A DNA stretch of 64,000 nucleotides, taken from positions 114,324 to 178,323 of the forward strand of contig NZ_BAMO01000004.1 in the NCBI RefSeq assembly GCF_000615945.1. Reading direction: 5' to 3'. The stretch comes from Caldalkalibacillus mannanilyticus JCM 10596 (GTDB lineage: Bacteria > Bacillota > Bacilli > Caldalkalibacillales > JCM-10596). Made by a program: the position numbers and the translations under genes. The notes beneath the pieces are model-generated. The model searched no databases, was not told the origin of the DNA, and was given only the letters and a program-made list of their open reading frames with translations. This document shows positions 47,344 to 56,568 of the stretch, piece by piece; the stretch's first letter is position 1; every line of letters begins with the position of its first letter.

Positions 47344-47964
47344 TTAGAAGCGCCAATTTTCATCTATTCTTATGAGCTTGCTTTGTACGTCCTTTATCCC
47401 TTTTTCTGTTTTTAATCGTTGTACCCTTTTTTCAACTTCTATTTCATCCCTATGCTTATCATCCCATATTGTCATCAATAGAAATCGATTAGAACTTATA
47501 AAATCTTGAGCAATAACGCCTGAATGTATTCCACTCTGATTATTATTCTCTTGATTCCATTTTTCTTTTTGAACCTCATTACACTGTATGGCTTGCATAT
47601 CCCAATAAATAATCTCTTCTACTAGTAGTAGTCTTTCCTTCAAGCATGCTTCACGAAATCGTTGATCATCCCCTTGAATATAACCTAAGGGTTGAAACAA
47701 AGATACTGAAATGGATTCAAACAAGTCTGTTTGGTTATTCCTATGTATAATTTGATCATGCTCATGATCCATAAAATGTTTGTATGCTTCCTGGTCTTTC
47801 CATATCCCTAAGATACAAGCAAGCGAGTTTTGTTCTATACTCCACCCTCCTACTTGACCTAGACAGCCTTTGACCTCTTTTAATACCTTCCATTGTTCTT
47901 GCGAACGAGAAAAACCTTCCCTCTTATCTGCTGGGACAACGCATTCAATCCATTTAATCAGCAC
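47344..47964 (-). CDS. DUF4937 family protein (YdbC-like)
   Basis: A 206-aa protein beginning MLIKWIECVVPADKREGFS, a DUF4937 signature; a dimeric alpha-beta barrel-like fold is expected from the AVG/CIL segments. It overlaps the CoaD-like gene by 7 bp. Function unknown. Confidence 0.7.
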   Translation of the reverse strand: MLIKWIECVVPADKREGFSRSQEQWKVLKEVKGCLGQVGGWSIEQNSLACILGIWKDQEAYKHFMDHEHDQIIHRNNQTDLFESISVSLFQPLGYIQGDDQRFREACLKERLLLVEEIIYWDMQAIQCNEVQKEKWNQENNNQSGIHSGVIAQDFISSNRFLLMTIWDDKHRDEIEVEKRVQRLKTEKGIKDVQSKLIRIDENWRF

Positions 47965-48443
47965 CTTGCTCCACCATTCTGGACTAAAGTCTTATAAATA
48001 GGTTCCGGTACATAAGTGCTAACATCCTTCCCATATCTCCAGAGCTCCATAACCATCGAAGAACTGACATGACTTAGATTCCCTGCCCTTAGATAGATTG
48101 TTTTCAGTCCCAAGGATTCGTTAATTTTAGCCAAATTTTCTTCGTACTCATAATCTATTCCATTACGTATTCCTCTGACGAGATAATCTGCGCCTAATTC
48201 ATTGGCAATATCCACAATAAGACCTTGGAAGCTTACTACTTCTATTTTCTTTGTTTTACCCAATTTAGTAATAACTTCTTTAATGTCCTCAGCCATGCTG
48301 CTACTATTTATACGACGATTCTTTTCTGGATTGTCTGCTAAAACAATAAATAGTTTTTCAAAAATATTGGAGGCTTCTTCTACAACATGCAGATGACCAT
48401 TGGTAAAAGGATCAAATGATCCAGCATATACAGCAATAGACAT
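47958..48443 (-). CDS. pantetheine-phosphate adenylyltransferase-like protein (CoaD family)
   Basis: A 161-aa nucleotidyltransferase: GSFDPFTNGHLHVV (T/HxGH motif), RGIRNGIDYEYEENLAKIN and SSSMVMEL. These match CoaD but the N-terminal loop and the C-terminal end (NGGARC) differ from housekeeping CoaD. It overlaps a DUF4937 gene. It could be a second CoaD or a diverged nucleotidyltransferase. Confidence 0.8.
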   Translation of the reverse strand: MSIAVYAGSFDPFTNGHLHVVEEASNIFEKLFIVLADNPEKNRRINSSSMAEDIKEVITKLGKTKKIEVVSFQGLIVDIANELGADYLVRGIRNGIDYEYEENLAKINESLGLKTIYLRAGNLSHVSSSMVMELWRYGKDVSTYVPEPIYKTLVQNGGARC

Positions 48444-48525
48444 TCATAACATCCTTCCACTTACTTGATATCATTCAATCATGCTTTGCTCTGCCATTGT
48501 TATGGATTTATTCAGGTCATTACAG

Positions 48526-48819
48526 CTAGAGCTCTATGTTGATATAATGCTCAACTACGGGAAAAGGTTCATAAAAATGATGTAATAATCCTTTCCACTC
48601 TTTATACTCTTCTGAATCTCTAAAACCCTTGACGTGGTCCTCAAGGGTTTCCCATCTCACTAATAAGATATATTTGTACTCATCCTCTAGGCACTTCTGT
48701 AATTCGAGATTGATATACCCTTTCATTTTTGAAATAATCTTTGAGGCTTCCCGAAATGCCGGTTCAAACTGTTCAATTAACTCCGGTTTTATTTGTAAAA
48801 TTGCGACTTCAAGAACCAT
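48526..48819 (-). CDS. antibiotic biosynthesis monooxygenase-domain protein
   Basis: A 97-aa ferredoxin-like alpha-beta barrel (VAILQIKPELIEQFEPAFREA; YILLVRWETLEDHVKGFRDS). Typical of the ABM superfamily; cofactor-free monooxygenase or heme-degrading relatives share the fold. No more can be said. Confidence 0.8.
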   Translation of the reverse strand: MVLEVAILQIKPELIEQFEPAFREASKIISKMKGYINLELQKCLEDEYKYILLVRWETLEDHVKGFRDSEEYKEWKGLLHHFYEPFPVVEHYINIEL

Positions 48820-49090
48820 ATTTTTATCCTCTCTATTATCCTTTATTTTTTACCAATAGGAACTTGTTTCCATCGTACCAAGAAGCTTTATATATTACAA
48901 GAAAATGAGCCGTTGCATCCAAGATGATCGCGTTCCTTTTTTTTTTGCTCTTTCGAAAAATCACTTCAATATTTAGACACAATTTTAGCTCTTTCGAGTG
49001 ATGAATTTCATTGTCTTTGAACCTACGCTTTATGAAGTGAGCAATCCTATTCCTTTCTAAAACTTATTGTCGAAACAGGAGTGATACTAC

Positions 49091-50470
49091 GTGCATTCAA
49101 ACCAACAACTAGAAGTTAAAGAAACTAAGAAACAACCTCAGGTGGCAGCCACCCCTTCTTGGTATGCCACCATCTGGAGATGGCATTTTTATGCTGGGTT
49201 CATTTTTGCCCCATTTTTGATCATCCTTGCGATCACTGGTGGAATCTATTTGTTCAAGCCTCAAATCGAAGAATGGTTATATCGTGACGCTATAACCATT
49301 CAAGCTCAGTCTGAAAAATGGACAGCAACACAGCAGATTGAAGCAGTGAAAAATGCTTATCCTACTGCAAACATCACGAGTTACTCACCTAGCACTATGC
49401 AAGATCGAGCAACTGAAATCAAAGTAATAGAAAATGGAGAGTCAAAATCGATTTATGTTAATCCCTATAATGGTCAAGTTACAGGAGAGGTCAATAATGA
49501 TCAGCGTTTCATGGTTATCATTAAAGAATTACACGGGGAATTGATGATCGGAAAAACTGGAGATCGACTGGTTGAACTTGCATCCTGCTGGGCTGTGATT
49601 CTAATTGTAACAGGGATCTACTTATGGTGGCCTCGGGGGAACAGATCGTTATTCGGAACTTTGATTCCTCGTTTTTCGAATGGAAAACGTATTTTTTGGC
49701 GAGATATTCATGTCGTTACAGGTATTTGGCTGTCAGGACTGATTTTGATCTTAATTTTCACTGGACTACCTTGGTCAGGTGTATGGGGAGAAGCCATTCA
49801 AAAAATATCTACGGCAACTAATACGGGTCGTCCTGCCGCCTTATCTGCCCCTCCGCAATCAACTATACCAACAAAAGACATAGCTGAGGTGTCGTGGGCC
49901 ACCGAGCAAGTACCAGTACCGAATTCTCTCCAGGAAGGGACGGTAACCATCCCCATTGAAAACGCAATCAAAATACTGGAAGAGAAATCATTAGACAATG
50001 ATTACACCATTTCACTTCCGCGAGGAGATACAGGCGTTTACACTGTATCCATTCGCCCTAAGAAGCCTGAAGGACAAGCTACCCTACATATTGATCAATA
50101 CAGCAGTGAAGTTTTAACAGATATTCGGTTTTCAGATTATGGTCCATTAGCTAAAGCCATTTCTATTGGGATTGCTCTACATGAAGGTCGGTATTTCGGA
50201 TTAGCTAATCAACTATTATGTTTATTCGTATGTATCGGAATCGTTTTTATCGCAGTAAGTGGACTGATCATGTGGTGGAAGAGAAAACCGAAAGGAAAGC
50301 TAGGGGCTCCAGCAGCACCAAACAGCACCACTGTTTCCAAAACGCTTGTTCTTATTATTATCGCTTTCAGTTTATTCTTCCCCTTGGTAGGGATATCCTT
50401 GATTGTAGTTTTGTTATTCGATTGGCTACTTCTTAATCGACTACCTAAATTAAAACAATGGATAGGGTAA
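49091..50470 (+). CDS. PepSY-domain membrane protein
   Basis: A 459-aa protein with four membrane segments: an N-terminal helix (FYAGFIFAPFLIILAITGG), a PepSY-like region (IKELHGELMIG; then LVELASCWAVILIVTGIYLWW), a second periplasmic part and two C-terminal helices. PepSY-TM proteins are often ferric reductases or iron-linked. GTG start at 49091 follows AGGAG. The 230-base gap upstream shows a repeated GCTCTTTCGA but no clear regulatory site. Confidence 0.85.
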   Translation: MHSNQQLEVKETKKQPQVAATPSWYATIWRWHFYAGFIFAPFLIILAITGGIYLFKPQIEEWLYRDAITIQAQSEKWTATQQIEAVKNAYPTANITSYSPSTMQDRATEIKVIENGESKSIYVNPYNGQVTGEVNNDQRFMVIIKELHGELMIGKTGDRLVELASCWAVILIVTGIYLWWPRGNRSLFGTLIPRFSNGKRIFWRDIHVVTGIWLSGLILILIFTGLPWSGVWGEAIQKISTATNTGRPAALSAPPQSTIPTKDIAEVSWATEQVPVPNSLQEGTVTIPIENAIKILEEKSLDNDYTISLPRGDTGVYTVSIRPKKPEGQATLHIDQYSSEVLTDIRFSDYGPLAKAISIGIALHEGRYFGLANQLLCLFVCIGIVFIAVSGLIMWWKRKPKGKLGAPAAPNSTTVSKTLVLIIIAFSLFFPLVGISLIVVLLFDWLLLNRLPKLKQWIG

Positions 50471-50496
50471 TCGTTCAATAAGCCACTTATCTACTC

Positions 50497-50838
50497 TCAA
50501 TTTGCTGGGAACTCGATGTATTCAGAAACACTAGATTGCAATAAACCAACTAGTTCCTCATCCATATATTCATATTCGTCTGGAATATGAAGACAAATGA
50601 GTTGTTTATTCAGAAGACTACTTTTGAACTTATCTTGTAGTCTTCTCTGGTGCTTCTTTTCCATTACAAAGATAACATCAGCCCAACCAATATGCCCTTC
50701 GGTAACCTTAATCCTTGCTCTATCCTCTGTCCCTGCGGATCTTACATCATAGCCACTTACCCCTTGAAAAATCTTCTCTGCTGTTAAACTTCTCCATTTA
50801 TTTTGACTACAAACAAATAATATCTTTATTTCTTTCAC
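50497..50838 (-). CDS. low-molecular-weight protein tyrosine phosphatase-like protein
   Basis: A 113-aa protein with the P-loop CSQNKWRS (C-x5-R-S, residues 10-17) and a later HIPDEYEYMD offering the general-acid Asp. Shorter than classical LMW-PTP. Convergent with the PepSY gene. Confidence 0.8.
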   Translation of the reverse strand: MKEIKILFVCSQNKWRSLTAEKIFQGVSGYDVRSAGTEDRARIKVTEGHIGWADVIFVMEKKHQRRLQDKFKSSLLNKQLICLHIPDEYEYMDEELVGLLQSSVSEYIEFPAN

Positions 50839-50909
50839 CTTCCCAACGTGCTACATCTTTTACCCTTTTTTCTCTTACCATTCTTACTATCCCTTGTCTA
50901 ATATCTAGC

Positions 50910-51293
50910 TTACGAATGATAACTTGCAGCAAATTCAATGATATTTTGATCTCTATCTGTGATGTACACTTGCGAAAATCCTGCCACACTATCTGATTCT
51001 ACCTCGAATTTTATTCCCGCCTCTTTTAAAAACTGCAATGTTTGACTGAAGCTTTTTACCCAAATTGAAAAATGTCCTTCCAACGAATTAATCCCCATTA
51101 ATCGAAGGGTTTCACTATCTGGGTTCTCGACTACATGTAATTGTTGTTCCCCTATTGCATACCAAGCACCATTAGATTGAAACTGGGGACGTTCGATTTC
51201 TTTAAATCCAAGAATCTCAGAATAAAATTCTTTCGCTTTTTCTAAGTTTTTCGTTGCTATTGTGATGTGATGTATTTTTTGCACTTCAATCAT
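50910..51293 (-). CDS. VOC family protein, fosfomycin-resistance-like
   Basis: A 127-aa glyoxalase-fold protein (IHHITIATKNLEKAKEFYSEILGF; HFSIWVKSFSQT; YITDRDQNIIEFAASY) with His7 and a C-terminal Glu as metal ligands. Resembles FosB-type or dioxygenase VOC proteins; resistance is not implied. The ATG at 51293 behind AGGAAGG is preferred to the TTG at 51302. Confidence 0.8.
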   Translation of the reverse strand: MIEVQKIHHITIATKNLEKAKEFYSEILGFKEIERPQFQSNGAWYAIGEQQLHVVENPDSETLRLMGINSLEGHFSIWVKSFSQTLQFLKEAGIKFEVESDSVAGFSQVYITDRDQNIIEFAASYHS

Positions 51294-51298
51294 TGAGT

Positions 51299-52081
51299 TC
51301 AATCCTTCCTGTCCGTAATGTTTACTGTATTTTCCTTACATTCAGCATCTATGTATGCTTTAACAATTCCCTTTTTCATAATGTCATCCTTAAATACTTC
51401 TTTATATAGGATTCTAATGTCAAAATGATGCCTAAATGGAAAAGGAGTTAGTGAAACATGGTTGGTATTCATCCAGTTTGCTATGATCCTCTTTCCATTT
51501 GTTATACGAAATAATTCGGAGTCTTTAAAGCCATTTTTATATAGTTCATATTCATCTTCTTTACTAATTCCTGGTTCATTGACACACAAATAGATCGACA
51601 TGCGATCACAAAATTTCAGTAATTGATACCCATACTCCATTTTCCTTATTTTATGATGTGAATCTATCTTAAGGCTAGCTTTTAATTTCTGTTGTCTGTT
51701 ATTTTCATGTTGTAAAAACCAGCTACCCTCTTCAGGATTAAAACTTACAATAGAATGATAATGAAGACTGCAAATTAATGCTGCGTAAGGGCTTTCCGCT
51801 TCAATCTGGTCAATTCCATGCTTATAATGTACTACTTTTGTAGTAAAGGGGAAATCTAAAAAAGAATAAGGACTCTTATTTTGATCATTCCAAAAAGGGG
51901 TATCATCTAAATCTATCCACCCTCTGTCGTGTTGATATATGGCAAATAGAAGATCTTTCTTTGTATCTGAAAGATCTTCGTTCCAGTTTTCTGCTAGCTG
52001 TCCCGATATCTGGGCATGGTCATGTTGTTTTATTAAGATGAAGCTATCTTTTGTTTCGCGTACTATCAAATTTCTCCCCAC
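51299..52081 (-). CDS. DUF3891 family protein
   Basis: A 260-aa protein of the DUF3891 family: LIKQHDHAQISGQLAENW, AIYQHDRGWIDLDDTP and KHGIDQIEAESPYAALICSLHY give conserved histidines that may form an HD-like metal site. Function unknown. It ends in the first bases of the VOC gene (4 bp overlap). Dispersed repeat copy C lies directly upstream. Confidence 0.8.
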   Translation of the reverse strand: MGRNLIVRETKDSFILIKQHDHAQISGQLAENWNEDLSDTKKDLLFAIYQHDRGWIDLDDTPFWNDQNKSPYSFLDFPFTTKVVHYKHGIDQIEAESPYAALICSLHYHSIVSFNPEEGSWFLQHENNRQQKLKASLKIDSHHKIRKMEYGYQLLKFCDRMSIYLCVNEPGISKEDEYELYKNGFKDSELFRITNGKRIIANWMNTNHVSLTPFPFRHHFDIRILYKEVFKDDIMKKGIVKAYIDAECKENTVNITDRKD

Positions 52082-52088
52082 CCAATCC

Positions 52089-52138
52089 TATAAAGTAGAC
52101 TTCCGTCAGATGTTTTTTTACTGCACCTTATAGTTAGA
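52089..52138. repeat. dispersed intergenic repeat, copy C
   Basis: ATAAAGTAGACTTCCGTCAG differs from copies A and B at one base, followed by a CACCTTATAGTTAG block at nearly the same distance. It is just upstream of the DUF3891 start. The rest of 52139-52250 shows nothing clear. Confidence 0.6.
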
Positions 52139-52258
52139 ACCTGATTAAAATTTTTTTGATCTCCTTACCCCAGCATTTTGGTAGTATTTCTAGTATACCA
52201 TTTCTAATAACATCAGTATATTTTTACCATTCTATTTGTGCAGTGTAAATTTTCTGGA

Positions 52259-52317
52259 CACTAAAAAGCCCTTGCCCTCTGATTAGAAAAATTCCTCCCA
52301 GTTGAACAAGGACTTTG
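52259..52317 (-). terminator. candidate terminator of the small acidic protein gene
   Basis: AAAGTCCTTG and CAAGGGCTTTTT pair across a loop of about 36 bases. Confidence 0.4.
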
Positions 52318-52341
52318 AGATTACTTTATGGCTTCTTAAGG

Positions 52342-52563
52342 TTAGACATCTGTTGAGTCGTCATAGTCATAGCGAAACCCGTCGATTGCTTGGACTTGTT
52401 CAGCACCTTTTTTCATTGAGAGTGCTGATTCTACTCCTTCTTCTTTTAGCTTATTCAGTACATCCTGATAAGCACTTATCACCTGATAATCTGAGGTGTT
52501 GTTCATTGCCTCCATCAAAGCTTGCTCTATCACCGTTATATCTTGTTGATCTAATTGATTCAT
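52342..52563 (-). CDS. small acidic hypothetical protein
   Basis: A 73-aa acidic protein (NQLDQQDITVIEQALMEA; ending DYDDSTDV), helical and with no hydrophobic segment. A GGAGGT sequence precedes the ATG. Not recognised. Confidence 0.6.
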   Translation of the reverse strand: MNQLDQQDITVIEQALMEAMNNTSDYQVISAYQDVLNKLKEEGVESALSMKKGAEQVQAIDGFRYDYDDSTDV

Positions 52564-52669
52564 CTTTTCTACCTCCAGTATATTTGATGCTTTTATTCTG
52601 AGGCAAAAAAGACTCTTCTATTCTCGGTATGCCTTTTTTTCAAGCTTTCTAGGTTCCGACTTCTTCTGA

Positions 52670-53365
52670 TCAATCTAACTTGTTTAAACGATCCAGTATA
52701 ACTAGCACCCGGTAAAAGCTCTCATCTCCTTCTGGCTGATGAAGAACTCCTTTGTCCATTAGCTTTTGAATAGTGGGTCTAGCCCAGACAGGTACCCTAG
52801 CTGTTATCGAAGGAGGAATGGTGGTTTCTGGTTCACTTGGAGTAGGTTGTGGCTCAACAACAGCTGTTCTAATCATTCTCCTATAGATGTCTACAATCTC
52901 CTGACCATAATTCACCCCCGGAACAGCCCATCTGCCATTCAGATCCTCCCAATGAGGGGCAATTCCTCTCGTGACAAGGTAAAATCTTGGGTTTACTAAC
53001 ACTTCTCCTTCGGGTAGAGGTGCTTTGCTGGCATAGGCGTAGAGATGTTGAATATGAGCGGTTACTCCCTCTCTTGGATTTTGAAAAAAAGCTCCTCTTG
53101 CCCCTCCGCCAACAGCTCCGATGCCAGCATAATTATATTGACTGGGAAGGACATCTCCACCAAACCGATGATACCCTGTTTCCTTTATCATTTGAGCAAA
53201 GGCAATATCTCCTCTAACAGAATACCTAGCGCCGATTTCAAGATATAGCTGAGCTAGATCTCTAGGAAATGCCGGATTGACTGATCGAGCAAATTGGTAC
53301 ATTTGTTCACTCGTAGCGATAGAAGCTCCCATAATTGGAGTTTTCGTATGTGTACTCACATGCAT
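52670..53365 (-). CDS. glucosaminidase-domain peptidoglycan hydrolase
   Basis: A 231-aa protein. SVRGDIAFAQMIKETGYHRFGG and NYAGIGAVGGGARGAFFQNPREG resemble the endo-beta-N-acetylglucosaminidase domain (catalytic Glu in KETGYH). A short C-terminal tail follows. No signal peptide is visible, so it may act as a phage-like or spore-stage lytic enzyme. Confidence 0.8.
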   Translation of the reverse strand: MHVSTHTKTPIMGASIATSEQMYQFARSVNPAFPRDLAQLYLEIGARYSVRGDIAFAQMIKETGYHRFGGDVLPSQYNYAGIGAVGGGARGAFFQNPREGVTAHIQHLYAYASKAPLPEGEVLVNPRFYLVTRGIAPHWEDLNGRWAVPGVNYGQEIVDIYRRMIRTAVVEPQPTPSEPETTIPPSITARVPVWARPTIQKLMDKGVLHQPEGDESFYRVLVILDRLNKLD

Positions 53366-53412
53366 TTCTCCTTTTATTTGAAGTCATCACTATAGTTTAT
53401 GTGTGTTTGTCT

Positions 53413-54321
53413 TTAGACGTTCTTCCTTCCAAATATTTGTTTTAGCTGAGCCATCACGATTCGTTCTATTACACTCCATGGCAGGATCTTTTTTAGTAAG
53501 CTAAAGCTTTTAACCCCTTTCCCCACAGGATAGCGGAGAGCTGGTTTCTTTTTTTTCGTAATCTTGATAATCAGTTCTATTACTTCATGAGGTGGAGGCG
53601 CTTGACGAGCAATTTCACTGACATGTCCAACCATTCGTTCCATTTCATTAGCGTAGGCAGATGACTTTCCTTCAGAAGAAAGCGTGTTGAGCGCTTTCGA
53701 CCAGATCTCCGTTTGATACGAGCCCGGTTCAACTAAAACCGTATAAATGCCATAAGGAAGCAATTCAAAGCGCAGTGATTCACTAAAGCCTTCAACAGCA
53801 AATTTTGAAGAAACGTAAGGGCTTAATACTGGAGAACCAAAAAGACCACTGATACTGCTCATATTGATAATAAGTCCTTTTTTCTGTTCTCTCATGTAAG
53901 GAATCACGGCTTTGGTCACAGCCACAAGACCTAACACATTCGTATCCATAATTTGTTGCCAATCAGAAAGGGGGACATCCTCAACAAATCCACCTGAGCC
54001 ATATCCCGCATTATTTAACAGTAAATCAATTCTTCCCAGTTTCTCCCCAATGGCATGGACAACGGCTTCTGCTTGATCAAAGCAGGTAACATCCAATTGT
54101 ACCACCTCAATCGAATGATTAACTCCCGCTTCTTTTGCCCTTGCCATCAGCTCCCCCTTCTTTTCCACATTCCTCATTGTGGCTACTACATAATACCCAT
54201 TTTGGGCCAAGGCTACGCTGGATAATAATCCGAATCCGCTTGAAGTCCCTGTGACAAAAGCAATGGGTTGTTTGATCTGTCCTTTCTCATCCTCAGATGA
54301 GCTGATGCTTTTATTCCTCAT
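53413..54321 (-). CDS. short-chain dehydrogenase/reductase
   Basis: A 302-aa SDR. TGTSSGFG is the cofactor motif, NNAG is present, and the catalytic Ser and YVSSK tetrad (SSISGLF; PYVSSKFAVEG) are intact. The 4-bp overlap with the DUF2071 gene upstream indicates an operon. Substrate unknown. Confidence 0.9.
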   Translation of the reverse strand: MRNKSISSSEDEKGQIKQPIAFVTGTSSGFGLLSSVALAQNGYYVVATMRNVEKKGELMARAKEAGVNHSIEVVQLDVTCFDQAEAVVHAIGEKLGRIDLLLNNAGYGSGGFVEDVPLSDWQQIMDTNVLGLVAVTKAVIPYMREQKKGLIINMSSISGLFGSPVLSPYVSSKFAVEGFSESLRFELLPYGIYTVLVEPGSYQTEIWSKALNTLSSEGKSSAYANEMERMVGHVSEIARQAPPPHEVIELIIKITKKKKPALRYPVGKGVKSFSLLKKILPWSVIERIVMAQLKQIFGRKNV

Positions 54322-55076
54322 TTTCCAACTTCCTTCCTACAAAGAGGATACTCTACTGCCTTATCCCAACGATACTCAATGGAATTGACACAGAGCGTTA
54401 ATTCATGGTGCAGAGTGTTTCCAAAGAGATGGTCTAAATAGTCAAACTTCGCTTGTTTTTGAACGACTGGTGTTTCGACCCATTTTGTCTCATCCCTTGT
54501 TACTTTGACGACATTGATCACCCTTCTAGATTCATCTACTGCAAAAGCATAGGGCTCATAATGCAACACTCTCTTCGCTTCATCTAATGTAGGAAAAATG
54601 GAATCCGATGCTAGTTTATCTAATTCAGCCAATTCAAGGACGGCTTCAGCATTCCCCAGACCATCATCTGAATGGTTAACTCGCACCGTAAACTGATCTG
54701 ATGTCCTATGAATGTAAATATTTGCTCTGTGAAACTGGTAATTGGTTAAGAGATTTCCCGACCATTTCATGAACGCACTGTTCGCATCACTCCTTACAAA
54801 ATAAAGACCCTGTAAAGTAGGCTTACCAGGTGGAGTGTAACGCACATATACCCGATAAGCAATGTGAGAATAGCTTACTCCCGTCCACTTAGGAAAATAA
54901 TAAGGACGCATCTGCTTTAAGTCTGAAACAACCACTCCAATAATCGCCTGACCTCTATAGGTGACGATTTCAAATATGGGGGGAATATAGTTTCGAACCA
55001 TTTCAACGGGACACCTATACATAAATAGAAAGCATTGATCTAGTTTTCCGGCGACAGTGATCGGATTCTTTTTCAT
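54318..55076 (-). CDS. DUF2071-like protein
   Basis: A 252-aa beta-rich protein related to DUF2071/YqjF (VEMVRNYIPPIFEIVTYRGQAIIGVV; YTPPGKPTLQGLYFVRSDANS). ATG at 55076 behind GGAGGG overlaps the upstream membrane protein by 4 bp and the downstream SDR by 4 bp. Acetoacetate-decarboxylase-like folds are related. Function unknown. Confidence 0.7.
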   Translation of the reverse strand: MKKNPITVAGKLDQCFLFMYRCPVEMVRNYIPPIFEIVTYRGQAIIGVVVSDLKQMRPYYFPKWTGVSYSHIAYRVYVRYTPPGKPTLQGLYFVRSDANSAFMKWSGNLLTNYQFHRANIYIHRTSDQFTVRVNHSDDGLGNAEAVLELAELDKLASDSIFPTLDEAKRVLHYEPYAFAVDESRRVINVVKVTRDETKWVETPVVQKQAKFDYLDHLFGNTLHHELTLCVNSIEYRWDKAVEYPLCRKEVGK

Positions 55077-56023
55077 GGTAAAACCCTCCAAAAAATAGTA
55101 AATAGAACAGCACCCGCACCATTCAAGAAGACCATCCATAATAAAAGAGATTGCTTTACTGTTAATGATTGTTCTTTCAGCTTTTGGACGAACACATAGC
55201 CCATGATGATATTTGAGATCACGACCATGAGGATATTAAGGATGATAAGGGTCAGACCTGACTCTAGCCCCCATGAATAAAAAAACAGATTCACAAGTGA
55301 AGCAAATAATAAGACCACGATCCCATACCGCATGACAGCGAGTGAAACAGCAATAAATGAAATCATATTAACCTTTTTACCATGGAGAAGGAAGGTCCCT
55401 CCCCATAAAACAAACCAGCCAATACCTGCCGATAAAATAATCCACAGTGAACCGCTGCTTACACTCCACCTCGGGAATAGAAGACTCAGGCTCGTTCCAT
55501 AAATAGCTGAACCAGCAAAGGCAAGGATACCCAAAAAGAGCAGACTCAAGGGCTTAGTGAGAATGTTGGCTGACTTTGAGACATGAGGAGCAAGTAATAT
55601 CACAACGAAGGAACACGAAAGTAAGCCAAGGTTCTTTGTAATAGCACCATAGGGATGATACAATAACGAAGGTTCATAAAAAGGAAGAACCAATGTAAAG
55701 AAGAGCAGGAGCCCTAACGACAGACTTGCCATGATTCTCGGTCTAATCCCCATAAGTAGAAGTAATCCTAAGGCAACCTCCCATACTCCCAGAAAAGGGA
55801 TAAACGAAGCAGGGTCCCACCAAGCTAGACGGGTTCTTGCAACCATCTCTATTTCTTCAACTGATGGAAAAAGAATCTTAGGAACAAGCCCTTCCCATAT
55901 CCAGACGATTCCAAGGGCTGTTTTACACACCATGTAGATGATCCAAAGTAACAAGACTAGATCAGGTGCACGACCTTCATCTGCCAGACTTTTCTTCAAT
56001 ATGTTGCTATCTACTATCTTCAT
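55073..56023 (-). CDS. DoxX-like membrane protein
   Basis: A 316-aa membrane protein with about eight helices. The first half (GIVWIWEGLVPKILFP; WEVALGLLLLMGIRPR) is DoxX/DUF417-like. ATG at 56023 behind AGGAGAAG. It is first in the operon with the DUF2071 and SDR genes. DoxX proteins are linked to redox or thiol homeostasis. Confidence 0.8.
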   Translation of the reverse strand: MKIVDSNILKKSLADEGRAPDLVLLLWIIYMVCKTALGIVWIWEGLVPKILFPSVEEIEMVARTRLAWWDPASFIPFLGVWEVALGLLLLMGIRPRIMASLSLGLLLFFTLVLPFYEPSLLYHPYGAITKNLGLLSCSFVVILLAPHVSKSANILTKPLSLLFLGILAFAGSAIYGTSLSLLFPRWSVSSGSLWIILSAGIGWFVLWGGTFLLHGKKVNMISFIAVSLAVMRYGIVVLLFASLVNLFFYSWGLESGLTLIILNILMVVISNIIMGYVFVQKLKEQSLTVKQSLLLWMVFLNGAGAVLFTIFWRVLP

Positions 56024-56084
56024 ATCTCTTCTCCTCAAGATGTATTATAATAAACCCAAGAATTAATAAGGGAGTCAAATTACC

Positions 56085-56528
56085 ATGAAGCTTATTGTTG
56101 ATGCTGATGCTTGTCCAGTAAAAGATATTATTATTGAGGTGGGACATTCCTATCAGTTGCCCATTCTCATGGTATGCAGCTATTCACATTATAGTCGCCC
56201 CATAGCAGGAGTAGAAAATATCATGGTCGATAATATAGCCCAAGCTGCTGACATGGTTATTATGAATCGAGTTAAAGCCGGAGATATTGTGGTTACACAA
56301 GATTATGGCTTAGCATCTATTGTCTTAGCTAAAGGAGCCATGGCCCTTCACCACACGGGAAAACGCTATACTACCGATAATATAGACTCGCTCTTATTCC
56401 AACGTCATGTTTCAGCAAAAGTGCGCCGAGCGGGCGGAAAGACAAAAGGACCGAAACCTTTTACCTCTGAAGATAAAGAGAAATTTAGGAAAGTATTAAT
56501 AGAGTGTTGTTCTCAAGGTAGACTATAG
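56085..56528 (+). CDS. YaiI/YqxD family protein (DUF188)
   Basis: A 147-aa PIN-like protein: VDADACPVKDII at the start, VTQDYGLASIVLAKGA and RRAGGKTKGPKPFTSED. Complete, isolated, and divergent from the DoxX operon. Confidence 0.9.
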   Translation: MKLIVDADACPVKDIIIEVGHSYQLPILMVCSYSHYSRPIAGVENIMVDNIAQAADMVIMNRVKAGDIVVTQDYGLASIVLAKGAMALHHTGKRYTTDNIDSLLFQRHVSAKVRRAGGKTKGPKPFTSEDKEKFRKVLIECCSQGRL

Positions 56529-56568
56529 AATCTTTTTATCGATAACATAACCCATCTACGAATCACTT

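Noticed and set aside
48860..49090. Repeated GCTCTTTCGA in the gap before the PepSY gene
   Set aside because: Only two short copies with no dyad or known box; could be chance.
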